Assembly (NCBI GenBank): GCA_937897985.1
Contig: CALCBD010000054.1
Coordinates: forward strand, 1 to 64,000
Direction of reading: 5' to 3'
DNA: 64,000 bases
Origin: an uncultured Paludibacter sp.
GTDB taxonomy: Bacteria; Bacteroidota; Bacteroidia; Bacteroidales; Paludibacteraceae
In this document: piece by piece, positions 1 through 8,515 of the stretch
How positions within the stretch are numbered: position 1 is the first letter of the stretch
Layout: each line of letters opens with the position of its first letter
The notes under the pieces: generated by a model
Database searches by the model: none
The model's input: the letters and a program-made list of their open reading frames with translations, nothing else
What the model was told of the DNA's origin: nothing
Made by a program: the position numbers and the translations under genes

Positions 1-2
1 CT

Positions 3-806
3 TTCTTTTCCATGGATCCGCTCTGTGAAAAGTATTATAGCATTAGCCCGTATGCCTACTGTTCAGGGAATCCGGTAAATAGAATTGATCCGGATGGGAT
101 GGATTGGTTTTATTACTCTGTTGATGGAAAAGCAGACCCAACTTGGAATTGGAGAGATGAACACGAATATCACACAGGAGTAAAAGACACAAAAGGTAAG
201 GAAGTGGTATTGACAGGATACGAAGCTGTTGTAACTATGGATGGTTCTACTGGAGAAAAAACAGGGAAAGGAAACAGTCTTTTTAGTGAAGGTGCTGTTT
301 TAGCAGATGTAACTGTATATGGTCATGACGGAAAGGATGATATTAAAACCTACAGAGGCTTTAGTATGACTTCTGACTTTAGCAAGTACGGTGCTATTGA
401 CAACGGTGAATATGAAGTAAATTATAGAAATCCAGGGAAAAGTGGAAAAATAAAGTCAAATTGGGCGGTTAATAATACAAATCCTGTAGATTGTTTATTT
501 GGAGAAAACAGAAATCCCGACGGATATAGTGATACGCAAAAAAATGGAGTATATTTTCATTCCACACTTGGAGCTAACGGAATGGTAGGTAGCAGAACTT
601 CAACCGGCTGTATTCTTATTGTTCCTTCTGGTCACGGAGAAAATGGATGGAATGAATTTAATGCTCAACTTCAAGGAGTTTCAAGTTTTCATTTTGTGCT
701 AAATAGGACAGCAACTGTTCCTTATGCTCCATTCCAAGTGTATCCGTTGCCTTCTGAAAAAAATTTACAATACTACAAACAATGGTTATGGAAAAGTTCA
801 AAATGA
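3..806 (+). CDS. Rhs-family protein, 3' end, with L,D-transpeptidase-like C-terminal domain
   Basis: This is the C-terminal end of a larger gene that enters from the left edge; the reading frame is open to the first bases, so the ATG at position 12 is not a real start. Counting from that ATG, residues 1-30 are the end of an Rhs repeat-associated core (SISPYAYC, NPVNRIDPDG). The variable tail after it contains FHST (His183) and STGC (Cys200), the spacing expected of the His...SxGC active site of YkuD-type L,D-transpeptidases. In Rhs proteins this variable tail is normally the effector domain. The next gene starts inside its stop codon. The Rhs part is certain; the transpeptidase assignment is a motif reading and the toxin role is inferred. 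Confidence 0.8.
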   Translation, partial: FFSMDPLCEKYYSISPYAYCSGNPVNRIDPDGMDWFYYSVDGKADPTWNWRDEHEYHTGVKDTKGKEVVLTGYEAVVTMDGSTGEKTGKGNSLFSEGAVLADVTVYGHDGKDDIKTYRGFSMTSDFSKYGAIDNGEYEVNYRNPGKSGKIKSNWAVNNTNPVDCLFGENRNPDGYSDTQKNGVYFHSTLGANGMVGSRTSTGCILIVPSGHGENGWNEFNAQLQGVSSFHFVLNRTATVPYAPFQVYPLPSEKNLQYYKQWLWKSSK

Positions 807-1372
807 TAAAAATCTATTTTCTTATTATCTGCTGTATTGTATCAATAACTGCTTTTTGCGAGGATTATTCTAAATACAATGTTGTATTATGTGTATACAA
901 GGAAAATCATACGGTTAGTATTTACAATACTCCAAATAAGGATTCTATAATAACAAGAGTCAAAGATAATGTAAATGCGGGCAAATTATTTGGTTTTAAT
1001 GTGCTTGAAAAGCAAGACAGTATGATTAAAGTGGAAGTTTGGAATACTATTAATAAAAAGCTAATTAAAGGTTGGATAAAAATTACCGAGACAGCTATTA
1101 ATGGAAGAACCAGAACAGAAAAAAGCATTTATGAACTCTATGATAAACCCGATTATAATTCCAAGAAAACGATTGTTAATAGTTATTGGGACTGTTATAA
1201 AATGTTGAATGGAAAATATAAGAAAGTTAGCTGTAACGTTGATGACTTTTTTAATGTTCTTGATATTAGTGGAAAATGGGTTAAAGTAAAGGTAACAGGT
1301 AAGGATAAGATTTATATAAAATGGTTACCCAGAGAATATCAATGTCAAGATATAACTGGTGAGTGTACTTGA
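803..1372 (+). CDS. Secreted protein with two SH3-like repeats, putative immunity partner of the Rhs tail
   Basis: A 189-residue protein. The start at 803 is chosen because its ATG overlaps the stop of the Rhs gene (ATGA), implying translational coupling, and because it places a signal peptide (MIKIYFLIICCIVSITAFC) at the N-terminus. The mature part shows two similar units: SIYNTPN followed by FNVLEKQDSMIKVEV and KGWI, then YELYDKPDYNS followed by FNVLDISGKWVKVKV and IKWLP. This is the pattern of tandem bacterial SH3-like domains. A periplasmic location would suit neutralisation of a peptidoglycan-directed effector. The immunity role is inferred from position, coupling and export; the family was not recognised. 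Confidence 0.65.
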   Translation: MIKIYFLIICCIVSITAFCEDYSKYNVVLCVYKENHTVSIYNTPNKDSIITRVKDNVNAGKLFGFNVLEKQDSMIKVEVWNTINKKLIKGWIKITETAINGRTRTEKSIYELYDKPDYNSKKTIVNSYWDCYKMLNGKYKKVSCNVDDFFNVLDISGKWVKVKVTGKDKIYIKWLPREYQCQDITGECT

Positions 1373-1468
1373 TTTCTTGGCTAATGCTCAGATCGCCGAA
1401 GGGTAAATGGTACGAGATGTAGCGTCCATACGGATATGAAGTTAGATGATCAAACAGTCGCGCACATC

Positions 1469-1492
1469 GGGTGGGATATTTTAATCCCACCC
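1469..1492 (+). terminator. Perfect hairpin after the Rhs/SH3 pair
   Basis: Arms GGGTGGGAT (1469-1477) and ATCCCACCC (1484-1492) enclose a 6-nt loop. Only three T follow, so it is a weak candidate for intrinsic termination. Confidence 0.4.
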
Positions 1493-1603
1493 TTTGGTCA
1501 CCGGCATATTTAGTAAGAAGCAAAAAGGTAATTAACCGTATTCCTGCTTCAGTAGTTCAAAACACACGTTAACTTTTTTACGACAGGTAAATATTGTCTA
1601 AAA

Positions 1604-2788
1604 TTATTTTTTGACAAACCTGCCGGTACTTATCGTTGTAGCTCCGTACACTTTTACGAAATACAAACCGGTTTGTAACGATTTAATCTCAATCTTATGA
1701 TTTCCTGTTGTGTATTGTCCTGCCAAACTTCCTGATAATGAATAAATTTCGGTTTTCACAACCGGTTCGCTCATTTCCACGGAAATAAAATCTTCCGCAG
1801 GGTTTGGAAAAAATGTTAGTTTTTGTTCCCGCAAATGATTATTCAAACCGGTAATACCTAACGCCGAAAGGCTTCTTTTCCACAGAGCTGCCCCCTGAAG
1901 TACATATAAGTCGGTACTTGAAGGTGTAATAAAACCTGCCTGAGATGCAAGCTGGAATCCGGTACTGACATCAGTCCAGTTATTTCCAAAGTCGGTAGTT
2001 TGATACACGCCATAATCGTTTCCGGCAAATACACTTGTACCGACAGCCGTGAGTGAAACCACACCCACATTAGGCAGTCCGTTATTGGCCATTACCCAGC
2101 TTTCGCCCTTATTATCTGACCGCTCCACATCCTTCGAGTTCCCGCTACATGCAAATAATTTCAGGTTTTGCGAATTATCCTTTAAACCGGTCAGACAGGT
2201 GACGGTATTATTAGGGATTCCATTGCTTTTACTTATCCAGGTTTGACCTGCTTTGTCGTACTTATAAACAAGCTGCAGAACACCTGCAAATAAATCATTT
2301 TCAGCAACCAGCAGTGTCGACGCCACTAATCCGGTGATTCCACTGTTGTGCTGTGCCCAGGTATTTCCATTATCACCTGAAATATAGATTCCTTTGTTGG
2401 TCGAAGCAGCAAATAATTTTCCATCGAAAGCAGCAAAGCTCTTAATGATTGTGGTTGATGATATGCCGTTATTGGCAGCTACCCAGCTATCACCTCCATT
2501 GGACGAACGATAGACATTTCCGTTTGCCGCAGCTGCAAAAATCTGATTTCCGGTGCAATAAATTGTCCATATTTGTTTGTTAACGATACCCGTATTTATT
2601 TCGGTCCAGCTGGTACCACCGTTTACTGAGCGATACAACCCGTTGCTGATTGTCCCCAGATAAATGGTATCGGTATGAATTGCCAGCGAAAAAGGATAAA
2701 CACCTGCCGGCAGCGGACATTTCACCCATTGTGCACCGGCACTGAAAAACTGAAAGAAAAGAATTCCGGAGAGTAAGAATTTTCTCAT
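1604..2788 (-). CDS. Secreted beta-propeller protein with T9SS type A sorting domain
   Basis: A 394-residue protein from the ATG at 2788, which gives a clean signal peptide (MRKFLLSGILFFQFF, then AGAQ); an ATG two codons upstream is also possible. The body is a series of repeats of the form GGTSWTEINTG, GGDSWVAANNGI, NGNTWAQHNSGI and FGNNWTDVSTGF, typical of YCF48/sortilin-like beta-propellers. The last ~70 residues (LTFFPNPAEDFISVEM to GRFVKK) match a Por secretion system type A C-terminal domain, which directs proteins through the outer membrane and is then removed. The substrate is unknown. It is a stand-alone gene, convergent with the Rhs locus. Confidence 0.85.
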   Translation of the reverse strand: MRKFLLSGILFFQFFSAGAQWVKCPLPAGVYPFSLAIHTDTIYLGTISNGLYRSVNGGTSWTEINTGIVNKQIWTIYCTGNQIFAAAANGNVYRSSNGGDSWVAANNGISSTTIIKSFAAFDGKLFAASTNKGIYISGDNGNTWAQHNSGITGLVASTLLVAENDLFAGVLQLVYKYDKAGQTWISKSNGIPNNTVTCLTGLKDNSQNLKLFACSGNSKDVERSDNKGESWVMANNGLPNVGVVSLTAVGTSVFAGNDYGVYQTTDFGNNWTDVSTGFQLASQAGFITPSSTDLYVLQGAALWKRSLSALGITGLNNHLREQKLTFFPNPAEDFISVEMSEPVVKTEIYSLSGSLAGQYTTGNHKIEIKSLQTGLYFVKVYGATTISTGRFVKK

Positions 2789-2794
2789 ACACAC

Positions 2795-3107
2795 TATGTT
2801 TTGGTTATAAAAAATGAAAAACTAATTTTTACAACGCGAAAACTTTTTAAATTGTTTAAATATGTTCTGACAAAACCGGAAAGGAGATTGAATATAATAA
2901 CCGGAGGAAAGTACAAAAATGGGGTCAACAAACTAATAAAATGACACCGACAATACTTCAAATAAAGTTAAACGAAAGGACAAGCTGAAATTAAACCGGT
3001 ACTTCGGATTTTTAAAAAGCAAAGAGGTGGCCTCAAAAGTAAGAGGAACACAAGTTCCTTCATAAAACATTTTGAAACTACCTCTTCTGCTTATTATACC
3101 GGCAACA
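2795..3107. other. Intergenic gap between T9SS protein and gdhA
   Basis: The only structure seen is the gdhA terminator at its right end. No ORF, promoter box for the T9SS gene or RNA gene was recognised. Confidence 0.6.
3010..3086 (-). terminator. Two-tier terminator of gdhA
   Basis: On the minus strand a 17-bp outer stem (3070-3086 with 3022-3038, containing one A-C mismatch and two G-U wobbles) encloses an inner hairpin AGGAAC/GTTCCT (3044-3049 and 3054-3059). A run of five T follows the outer stem. It starts 22 bases after the gdhA stop. Confidence 0.6.
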
Positions 3108-4445
3108 TTACAATACTCCCTGAGCCATCATGGCTTTGGCAACTTTCATAAATCCGGCAACATTAGCCCCTTTAACATAATTGACAAATCCATCGGCTTC
3201 GGTACCGTATTTCACGCACGATTCATGAATGTTGGCCATAATGCCTTTCAGTTTTTCGTCCACTTCCTCTTTCGACCAACTCAATCGCATTGAATTCTGG
3301 GTCATTTCAAGGCCGGAAACCGATACACCTCCGGCATTTGCTGCTTTACCCGGACCATAAAGAATCTTATTTTTCAGGAAAATTTCAACTGCTTCGGGAG
3401 TCGAAGGCATATTAGCTCCTTCCGAAACCGCGATACATCCATTTGCTATCAGCATAGCAGCATCATCGCCATTCAGTTCATTCTGAGTGGCCGAAGGAAG
3501 CGCAATAGTACACTTTTCACTCCACGGACGTGCACCTTCAACATATTTGCAATTATATTTTTCGGCATATTCTCTGATACGGCCGCGATATACATTTTTA
3601 AGTTCAAAAATAAAGTCGAGTTTCTCTCGGTCGATGCCGTTTTCATCATAAATATAACCATTGCTGTCCGAAAGAGTAACAACCTTTCCACCGAGTTCCA
3701 AGACCTTTTCGGCGGTATAAGTTGCCACATTTCCGGAACCCGAAACAGCCACAACCTGACCTTTCAGATCAGTAATTCCTTTACGTTTAAGCATATTCAT
3801 AAGGAAATAAATATTGCCGTAACCTGTAGCTTCGGGACGAATCAGTGAACCACCGAATTCAAGCCCCTTACCGGTGAATGTGCCCGTGTTTTCGCGGGCT
3901 AATTTTTTGTACATTCCGTACATATAAGCCACTTCACGTCCACCCACACCGATATCACCGGCAGGAACGTCGTTATCAGGCCCGATGTGACGCCAGAGTT
4001 CCATCATAAATGCCTGACAAAACCTCATCACTTCGGCATTGGATTTTCCCTTCGGGTTAAAATCCGATCCACCTTTGGCTCCACCCATAGGAAGCGTGGT
4101 CAGCGCATTTTTAAAAGTTTGTTCAAATGCAAGGAATTTAAGGATGGATGGACAAACCGATGCATGAAACCTCATCCCGCCTTTGTAAGGTCCAATGGCA
4201 TTGTTGTGCTGAATGCGGTAAGCCATGTTGGTTTGTACGTTACCTTTGTCGTCGACCCAGGTAATACGAAAGGAGAAAATCCGTTCGGGAATACACAAAC
4301 GTTCAATCAGGTTTTGTTTTTCAAATTCAGGGTGTGCATTGTACTCCTCTTCGATGGAATGCAGCACTTCCTCGACTGCCTGATGATACTCCGGCTCATT
4401 GGGGAAACGTCTTTTTAAGTTGTCAATCACTTGTTCGACTTTCAT
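3108..4445 (-). CDS. gdhA: NADP-type glutamate dehydrogenase
   Basis: A 445-residue enzyme that interconverts 2-oxoglutarate plus ammonia and glutamate, a main entry point for ammonia in Bacteroidales. The length is that of the hexameric GdhA family. Visible signatures are the substrate-binding stretch GPYKGGMRFH, the glutamate dehydrogenase signature LPMGGAKGGSDF with its catalytic lysine, PAGDIGVGGRE, and the Rossmann motif VAVSGSGNVATYTAEK. The gene is monocistronic with its own promoter (4484-4513) and terminator (3010-3086). The coenzyme is inferred from family resemblance, not from a specific residue. Confidence 0.96.
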   Translation of the reverse strand: MKVEQVIDNLKRRFPNEPEYHQAVEEVLHSIEEEYNAHPEFEKQNLIERLCIPERIFSFRITWVDDKGNVQTNMAYRIQHNNAIGPYKGGMRFHASVCPSILKFLAFEQTFKNALTTLPMGGAKGGSDFNPKGKSNAEVMRFCQAFMMELWRHIGPDNDVPAGDIGVGGREVAYMYGMYKKLARENTGTFTGKGLEFGGSLIRPEATGYGNIYFLMNMLKRKGITDLKGQVVAVSGSGNVATYTAEKVLELGGKVVTLSDSNGYIYDENGIDREKLDFIFELKNVYRGRIREYAEKYNCKYVEGARPWSEKCTIALPSATQNELNGDDAAMLIANGCIAVSEGANMPSTPEAVEIFLKNKILYGPGKAANAGGVSVSGLEMTQNSMRLSWSKEEVDEKLKGIMANIHESCVKYGTEADGFVNYVKGANVAGFMKVAKAMMAQGVL

Positions 4446-4889
4446 AATAATTATTTTTTAGTTTTATTGTATTAAATCGGGATCAAAGTTACAAATTAAT
4501 ATCAAAATTCAAATAAATAAAACACATTTCATATATTTTACCTGAAAATCGTACAAATTAGCATATATTTCTGACATAATGATTATTTCGGGATTTTTTA
4601 GTAAATTAAATTTCAAAAACAAATTGCTGATTTTAATGTAATTTTGACAACAAAATGTGAATTATCCGGAACACATTGCAAGCAATAAAATAAAAGTTAT
4701 AGCAAAATATAAATATCAGATTGATCAATAAAAACTTAAAAAAACGACAAATTGAAACCGTTGTAAATTCAATATCTTCATTCAGGATTAATCTGTGCAA
4801 ATATCTTCGGTTTTGTTTTATTTGAAATTTAATTCAAAAATCAAATTCAGAAAAAATTATTATCTTCGCCTTTTAAAAACCCTGAAAAT
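4446..4889. other. AT-rich divergent intergenic region
   Basis: This 444-bp gap separates gdhA from the split nucleotidase genes. It holds the gdhA promoter at the left. On the right, two TATCTTCG words (4802-4809 and 4861-4868) are one base away from the TAnnTTTG -7 box and could serve the rightward operon. No ORF or RNA gene is seen. Confidence 0.5.
4484..4513 (-). promoter_or_regulatory. Bacteroidota-type promoter of gdhA
   Basis: On the minus strand TAACTTTG (4484-4491) is preceded, after 18 bases, by TTTG (4510-4513). This matches the known TTTG-N~19-TAnnTTTG layout. It lies about 40 bases upstream of the gdhA ATG. Confidence 0.6.
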
Positions 4890-5645
4890 ATGACAACAAA
4901 ACATTTTCTTTTTATTGCTGTTCTGTGCTTTACGGTAGCCTGCAGTCCCAAATCGTGGCAGGTGACAAAAGCCACATCGGTTAAGATTGCGCTCGATGCG
5001 TCGACCGAAGCTATTGCCGACAAAAGTTATGAAAATTATATTCAGCCCGTCAAACAAAGAGTGGATGCCGAAATGAATGTGGTAATTGGTAAAGCAGCTG
5101 AAACCATGAAGGCTCATAAACCCGAAAGTTTACTTTCAAACTGGAATGCCGATGTCTACAAGCAAGCTGCAGGCGATTATCTCAAATCAGGTGTGGATAT
5201 CGCCATAGTAAATCTGGGAGGTTTAAGAACTCAGATACCTGCCGGAAACATTACTGTAAGGAATATTTTTGAACTTATGCCTTTCGAAAATGAATTGGTA
5301 ATCTTGTGGTTAAAAGGAGACAAACTTCTGGAATTGTTGAATTTCTTTGCCGAAATCGGAGGTCAGGGAGTTTCGGGAATAAGAATGAAAATTGAAAACA
5401 ATAAAGCCACTAACATTCTGATAAACAATGAACCGCTGGATGTAAATAAAACATACAGTATTGCAACCAACGATTACCTTGCGGGCGGAAATGATAAAAT
5501 GTTACAACTGGCTCAGTACGATAAACGAATCAATACAGGAATTAAAATCCGGAACATGTTGCTCGATTATGTAAAAAATGCAACAAAAAATGGCGAAATA
5601 ATCCAATCTAAATTAGACGGAAGGATAAGTAAAGCCGGCAATTAA
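4890..5645 (+). CDS. 5'-nucleotidase C-terminal domain lipoprotein
   Basis: A 251-residue lipoprotein: the signal peptide ends in a lipobox-like VACS (Cys18). The mature part matches only the C-terminal, substrate-binding domain of the 5'-nucleotidase/UshA family: VDIAIVNLGGLRTQIPAG, FELMPFENELVILWLKG, then SIATNDYLAGGNDKM. The metallophosphatase half is absent here and is encoded by the next gene, 79 bases downstream. Because neither half should hydrolyse nucleotides well alone, the two products probably work together in the periplasm or at the outer membrane. Similar split pairs are, to my knowledge, common in Bacteroidales. Confidence 0.85.
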   Translation: MTTKHFLFIAVLCFTVACSPKSWQVTKATSVKIALDASTEAIADKSYENYIQPVKQRVDAEMNVVIGKAAETMKAHKPESLLSNWNADVYKQAAGDYLKSGVDIAIVNLGGLRTQIPAGNITVRNIFELMPFENELVILWLKGDKLLELLNFFAEIGGQGVSGIRMKIENNKATNILINNEPLDVNKTYSIATNDYLAGGNDKMLQLAQYDKRINTGIKIRNMLLDYVKNATKNGEIIQSKLDGRISKAGN

Positions 5646-5724
5646 TTCAATTTTATTTCAACCATATTCAGCCTTTTTTTAAAACTGCAAATTTACCATA
5701 ACGTTATTAATCAGATATTTAAAA

Positions 5725-6567
5725 ATGAAAAAACTAAGTACAATATTCATATTCATCACCATTTTAAACTTCGCGTTACCTGCAGGTGAAAAAATAAAAT
5801 TAGTGATTCTGCATACCAACGACACACACAGTCAGGTTGAACCTACCGAAAAATCAGGTTTAAAAACCGCCGATATGGGCGGATATGCAAGAAGAATGGG
5901 TATGATTTCAAAAATCAGGTCGGAAGAAAAAAACGTTCTTCTGTTCGATGCCGGTGATTTTTCACAGGGCACTCCCTATTTCAATTTTTTCAACGGAAGA
6001 GTTGAAACAGATGCATTAAACCGCATGAAATACAATGCAGGAACCCTCGGAAACCATGAATTTGACAATGGTATCGACACTTTGGCTGTAGTTCTTAAAA
6101 ATGCAAAATTCCCCCTGATAAGCTCAAATTATAATGTTGATAATACAGCACTGAAAACACTTATTCAACCTTATCTTATACTGAAAGAGTCCGGTTTAAA
6201 AATCGGGGTAATGGCATTGAACGTTCAGCCTAAAAGCCTGATCATCGAAAGTAATTACAAAGGTCTGATTTACAACGACCCGGTAATGACAGCCAACGAA
6301 GTCTCCGCTTTTCTGAAGAAAAAACAAAAATGTGATCTGGTGATTTGCCTTTCACATTTAGGTTCTGACTCCACCGAAAGAGATGTGAATGATTTCGATA
6401 TTGCACATAAAACTAAATACATCGACCTTATCATTGGCGGACATTCACACAGCTTGCTCGAAAATGTAAAAACCAATAATGCTGCCGGACGAAAAGTGAC
6501 GATTGCCCAAATGGGTAAAAGTGGTTTATATCTGGGAAGAATTGACCTGGAACTGGAAAAGAAATAA
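5725..6567 (+). CDS. 5'-nucleotidase-family metallophosphatase (catalytic half)
   Basis: A 280-residue protein with a signal peptide (cleavage near residue 20). It contains the calcineurin-like metal-binding motifs of UshA-type nucleotidases: LHTNDTHSQ (His30, Asp33, His35), FDAGDFSQG, GNHEFDNG and GGHSHS. The protein ends where the C-terminal substrate-binding domain would begin in full-length enzymes (about 550 residues). That domain is encoded just upstream, so the order of halves is reversed relative to the fused enzyme. The expected role is periplasmic release of phosphate and nucleosides; the exact substrate is not visible. Confidence 0.9.
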   Translation: MKKLSTIFIFITILNFALPAGEKIKLVILHTNDTHSQVEPTEKSGLKTADMGGYARRMGMISKIRSEEKNVLLFDAGDFSQGTPYFNFFNGRVETDALNRMKYNAGTLGNHEFDNGIDTLAVVLKNAKFPLISSNYNVDNTALKTLIQPYLILKESGLKIGVMALNVQPKSLIIESNYKGLIYNDPVMTANEVSAFLKKKQKCDLVICLSHLGSDSTERDVNDFDIAHKTKYIDLIIGGHSHSLLENVKTNNAAGRKVTIAQMGKSGLYLGRIDLELEKK

Positions 6568-6653
6568 GCTGCCGAATACCTGATTCCTGATATATTATTG
6601 GGATATTTCAAACAAAATGAGTTTATATAACCTTGCTAATCAATTATTTATTT

Positions 6654-8384
6654 ATGAAAATTAACAAACAGAGCGTTTTCGTGGTTTTATTCGTGTTTGT
6701 CTTTCAGGCTTGTTCGCAGGACAACAGTTCATTTGAATCATTTAAAAACAAATTCGATTCCGATTTTAAAAGCGAATTGAAGGAAAACCATGTCAGCCAT
6801 GCTTCATTTGCGCTCATCAACAGGGATAGTGTTGTCTTTGAAGATAACTTTTCGGCAAAAGGCGATAACGCGAACCGGGATAAACCCTATCTGATTGGCT
6901 CGGTAACAAAAGTGTTCACCGCTGTGGCAATATTGCAACTATACGAACAGGGTAAAATTGACATAGACAAACCGGTATCCGATTATGTGACCGATTTTCG
7001 TATTCATCAACGTTTTCCTGACTCCTCTCCTATCACAATACGATCGGTTTTAACTCATCATGCTGGTCTGCCATCCGATATTTATCTCCATAAATTCAGT
7101 GCCGGCAAACATGATTTTAACGAAATTCTACCCTACCTGAATTCGCAATACACCTGTTTTCCTGTAGGAAAATTGTGGGCATATTCCAACCTCGGTTATG
7201 CCCTTTTGGGAATACTGACAGAGCGCGTAAGCGGCATGAAATATCAGGATTATATTTCAAAATTTATTTTTCAACCACTCGGAATGAAAAATTCCGGTTT
7301 TTACACCGATTTTAATTCACAAAAGAAACTATCTGTAGCATTTAACGATTCGGGCATGTTAAAAGCCGAATATCCGATTTTCGATCAACCGGCAGGTTCA
7401 GTTTATTCATCGCTGAATGATATGATTGAATTTTGCAGGTCGTTCATAGATAAAAAAGAAGTCTTGTTAAAAAACACCACAATCGAAAAAATATTTGAAC
7501 TTCAAAACGCCGATAATTTGCTCGACCTCGATCACCGTTGTGCCATCTGTTTCAATTTCAGAAATAAAGCCAGTGAAACAGGAAGGGTGTTCGAACATGG
7601 TGGAGCCACTATGTATCACCGTGCACAAATCTTCATTGCACCGGATGCAGGTCTGGCAGCAGTGATGCTTTCCGATTCACCAAAAGGTAAGGACAACGCA
7701 TGGAAATTAAACGAACAGTTGATGACAGCTTACTGTAAAGCCCGGGCTTGGACTGCAAACAACAAAGTTAATCCCGAAAAGAAAATGCAATTTACTCCCA
7801 TCGCCGGTAAAAATCTGAAATCTTATGCAGGCGATTATGCATTGCCCGGTATGATTTGCAGAATGAACTGGAAATACAATCATTTAAATCCGGTGATTAA
7901 CGGACAGAGTTTCTACCTTACCGAAAATGACGAAAATTCATTTGTACCTGCCAAAAGATTTATGGGGATAATGTTTAAATCGAAAAAAATGCACTTTCTT
8001 TTGGAAGAAATTAATGGTGAAAAACTCTTTATACAGGCAATGCCGTGGGCCGAACTGGCTGTAATAGGGACTCAAACTACCCGAAAACCCATACCAGCCA
8101 TCTGGAAACAAAGAACAGGAACTTATCGGGTAACAAATGCAGCACCAACAGACGTCGAAACACTTGTAAAAATCAGGATTGAACAGGAAAACGGCTTTAT
8201 CGTTTTAAAATACGGATTCAATCCGGAAATGAGTTTTGGTCAGGATGCAGTTCTTGCACTTGGCATTTCAAACGATTTTGAAGCATTTGTTCTCGGAAAC
8301 GGACGCGGAGGCGGCGAAAGTGTTGTTTTCGATAAAGACGGAAAAAAATTCAGTTATTTCGGATTGCAATTCTCAAAGATCTAA
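6654..8384 (+). CDS. Serine hydrolase lipoprotein, class C beta-lactamase fold
   Basis: A 576-residue lipoprotein. The start at 6654 is preferred over one 21 bases upstream because it gives a proper lipoprotein signal ending FQAC (Cys20). The beta-lactamase-fold domain (about residues 30-360) shows SVTK (nucleophile Ser near 83), AYSN (the YxN motif) and HGGA in place of the KTG-type motif. The remaining ~200 residues form an extra beta-rich domain common in such esterase/peptidase-like enzymes. Activity could be peptidase, esterase or amidase; antibiotic hydrolysis is not implied. It follows the nucleotidase pair by about 85 bases and may be co-transcribed. Confidence 0.85.
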   Translation: MKINKQSVFVVLFVFVFQACSQDNSSFESFKNKFDSDFKSELKENHVSHASFALINRDSVVFEDNFSAKGDNANRDKPYLIGSVTKVFTAVAILQLYEQGKIDIDKPVSDYVTDFRIHQRFPDSSPITIRSVLTHHAGLPSDIYLHKFSAGKHDFNEILPYLNSQYTCFPVGKLWAYSNLGYALLGILTERVSGMKYQDYISKFIFQPLGMKNSGFYTDFNSQKKLSVAFNDSGMLKAEYPIFDQPAGSVYSSLNDMIEFCRSFIDKKEVLLKNTTIEKIFELQNADNLLDLDHRCAICFNFRNKASETGRVFEHGGATMYHRAQIFIAPDAGLAAVMLSDSPKGKDNAWKLNEQLMTAYCKARAWTANNKVNPEKKMQFTPIAGKNLKSYAGDYALPGMICRMNWKYNHLNPVINGQSFYLTENDENSFVPAKRFMGIMFKSKKMHFLLEEINGEKLFIQAMPWAELAVIGTQTTRKPIPAIWKQRTGTYRVTNAAPTDVETLVKIRIEQENGFIVLKYGFNPEMSFGQDAVLALGISNDFEAFVLGNGRGGGESVVFDKDGKKFSYFGLQFSKI

Positions 8385-8480
8385 TCACATTCTGAATATA
8401 AAATATTGAAGAGGCTGCAAATATGCCCGCGACTCTTTATAATCCTCACTTTTTAAAATAAAAAATAGCGAAAAAAACAT

Positions 8481-8488
8481 TATCTTTG
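8481..8488 (+). promoter_or_regulatory. -7 box of rpoN
   Basis: TATCTTTG fits TAnnTTTG exactly and lies 28 bases before the ATG at 8516. It rules out the more upstream potential start at 8486. No clear -33 TTTG was found. Confidence 0.5.
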
Positions 8489-8515
8489 TATCAATGTTAT
8501 AAGTTTTTTTCTTTC

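Noticed and set aside
1281..1523. Minus-strand ORF overlapping the SH3-like gene and the following gap
   Set aside because: It overlaps a well-supported gene on the other strand and has no recognisable protein features.
6654..8384. Antibiotic-resistance beta-lactamase
   Set aside because: It has the fold and SxxK/YxN motifs, but the size, extra C-terminal domain and HGG motif fit a general serine hydrolase.
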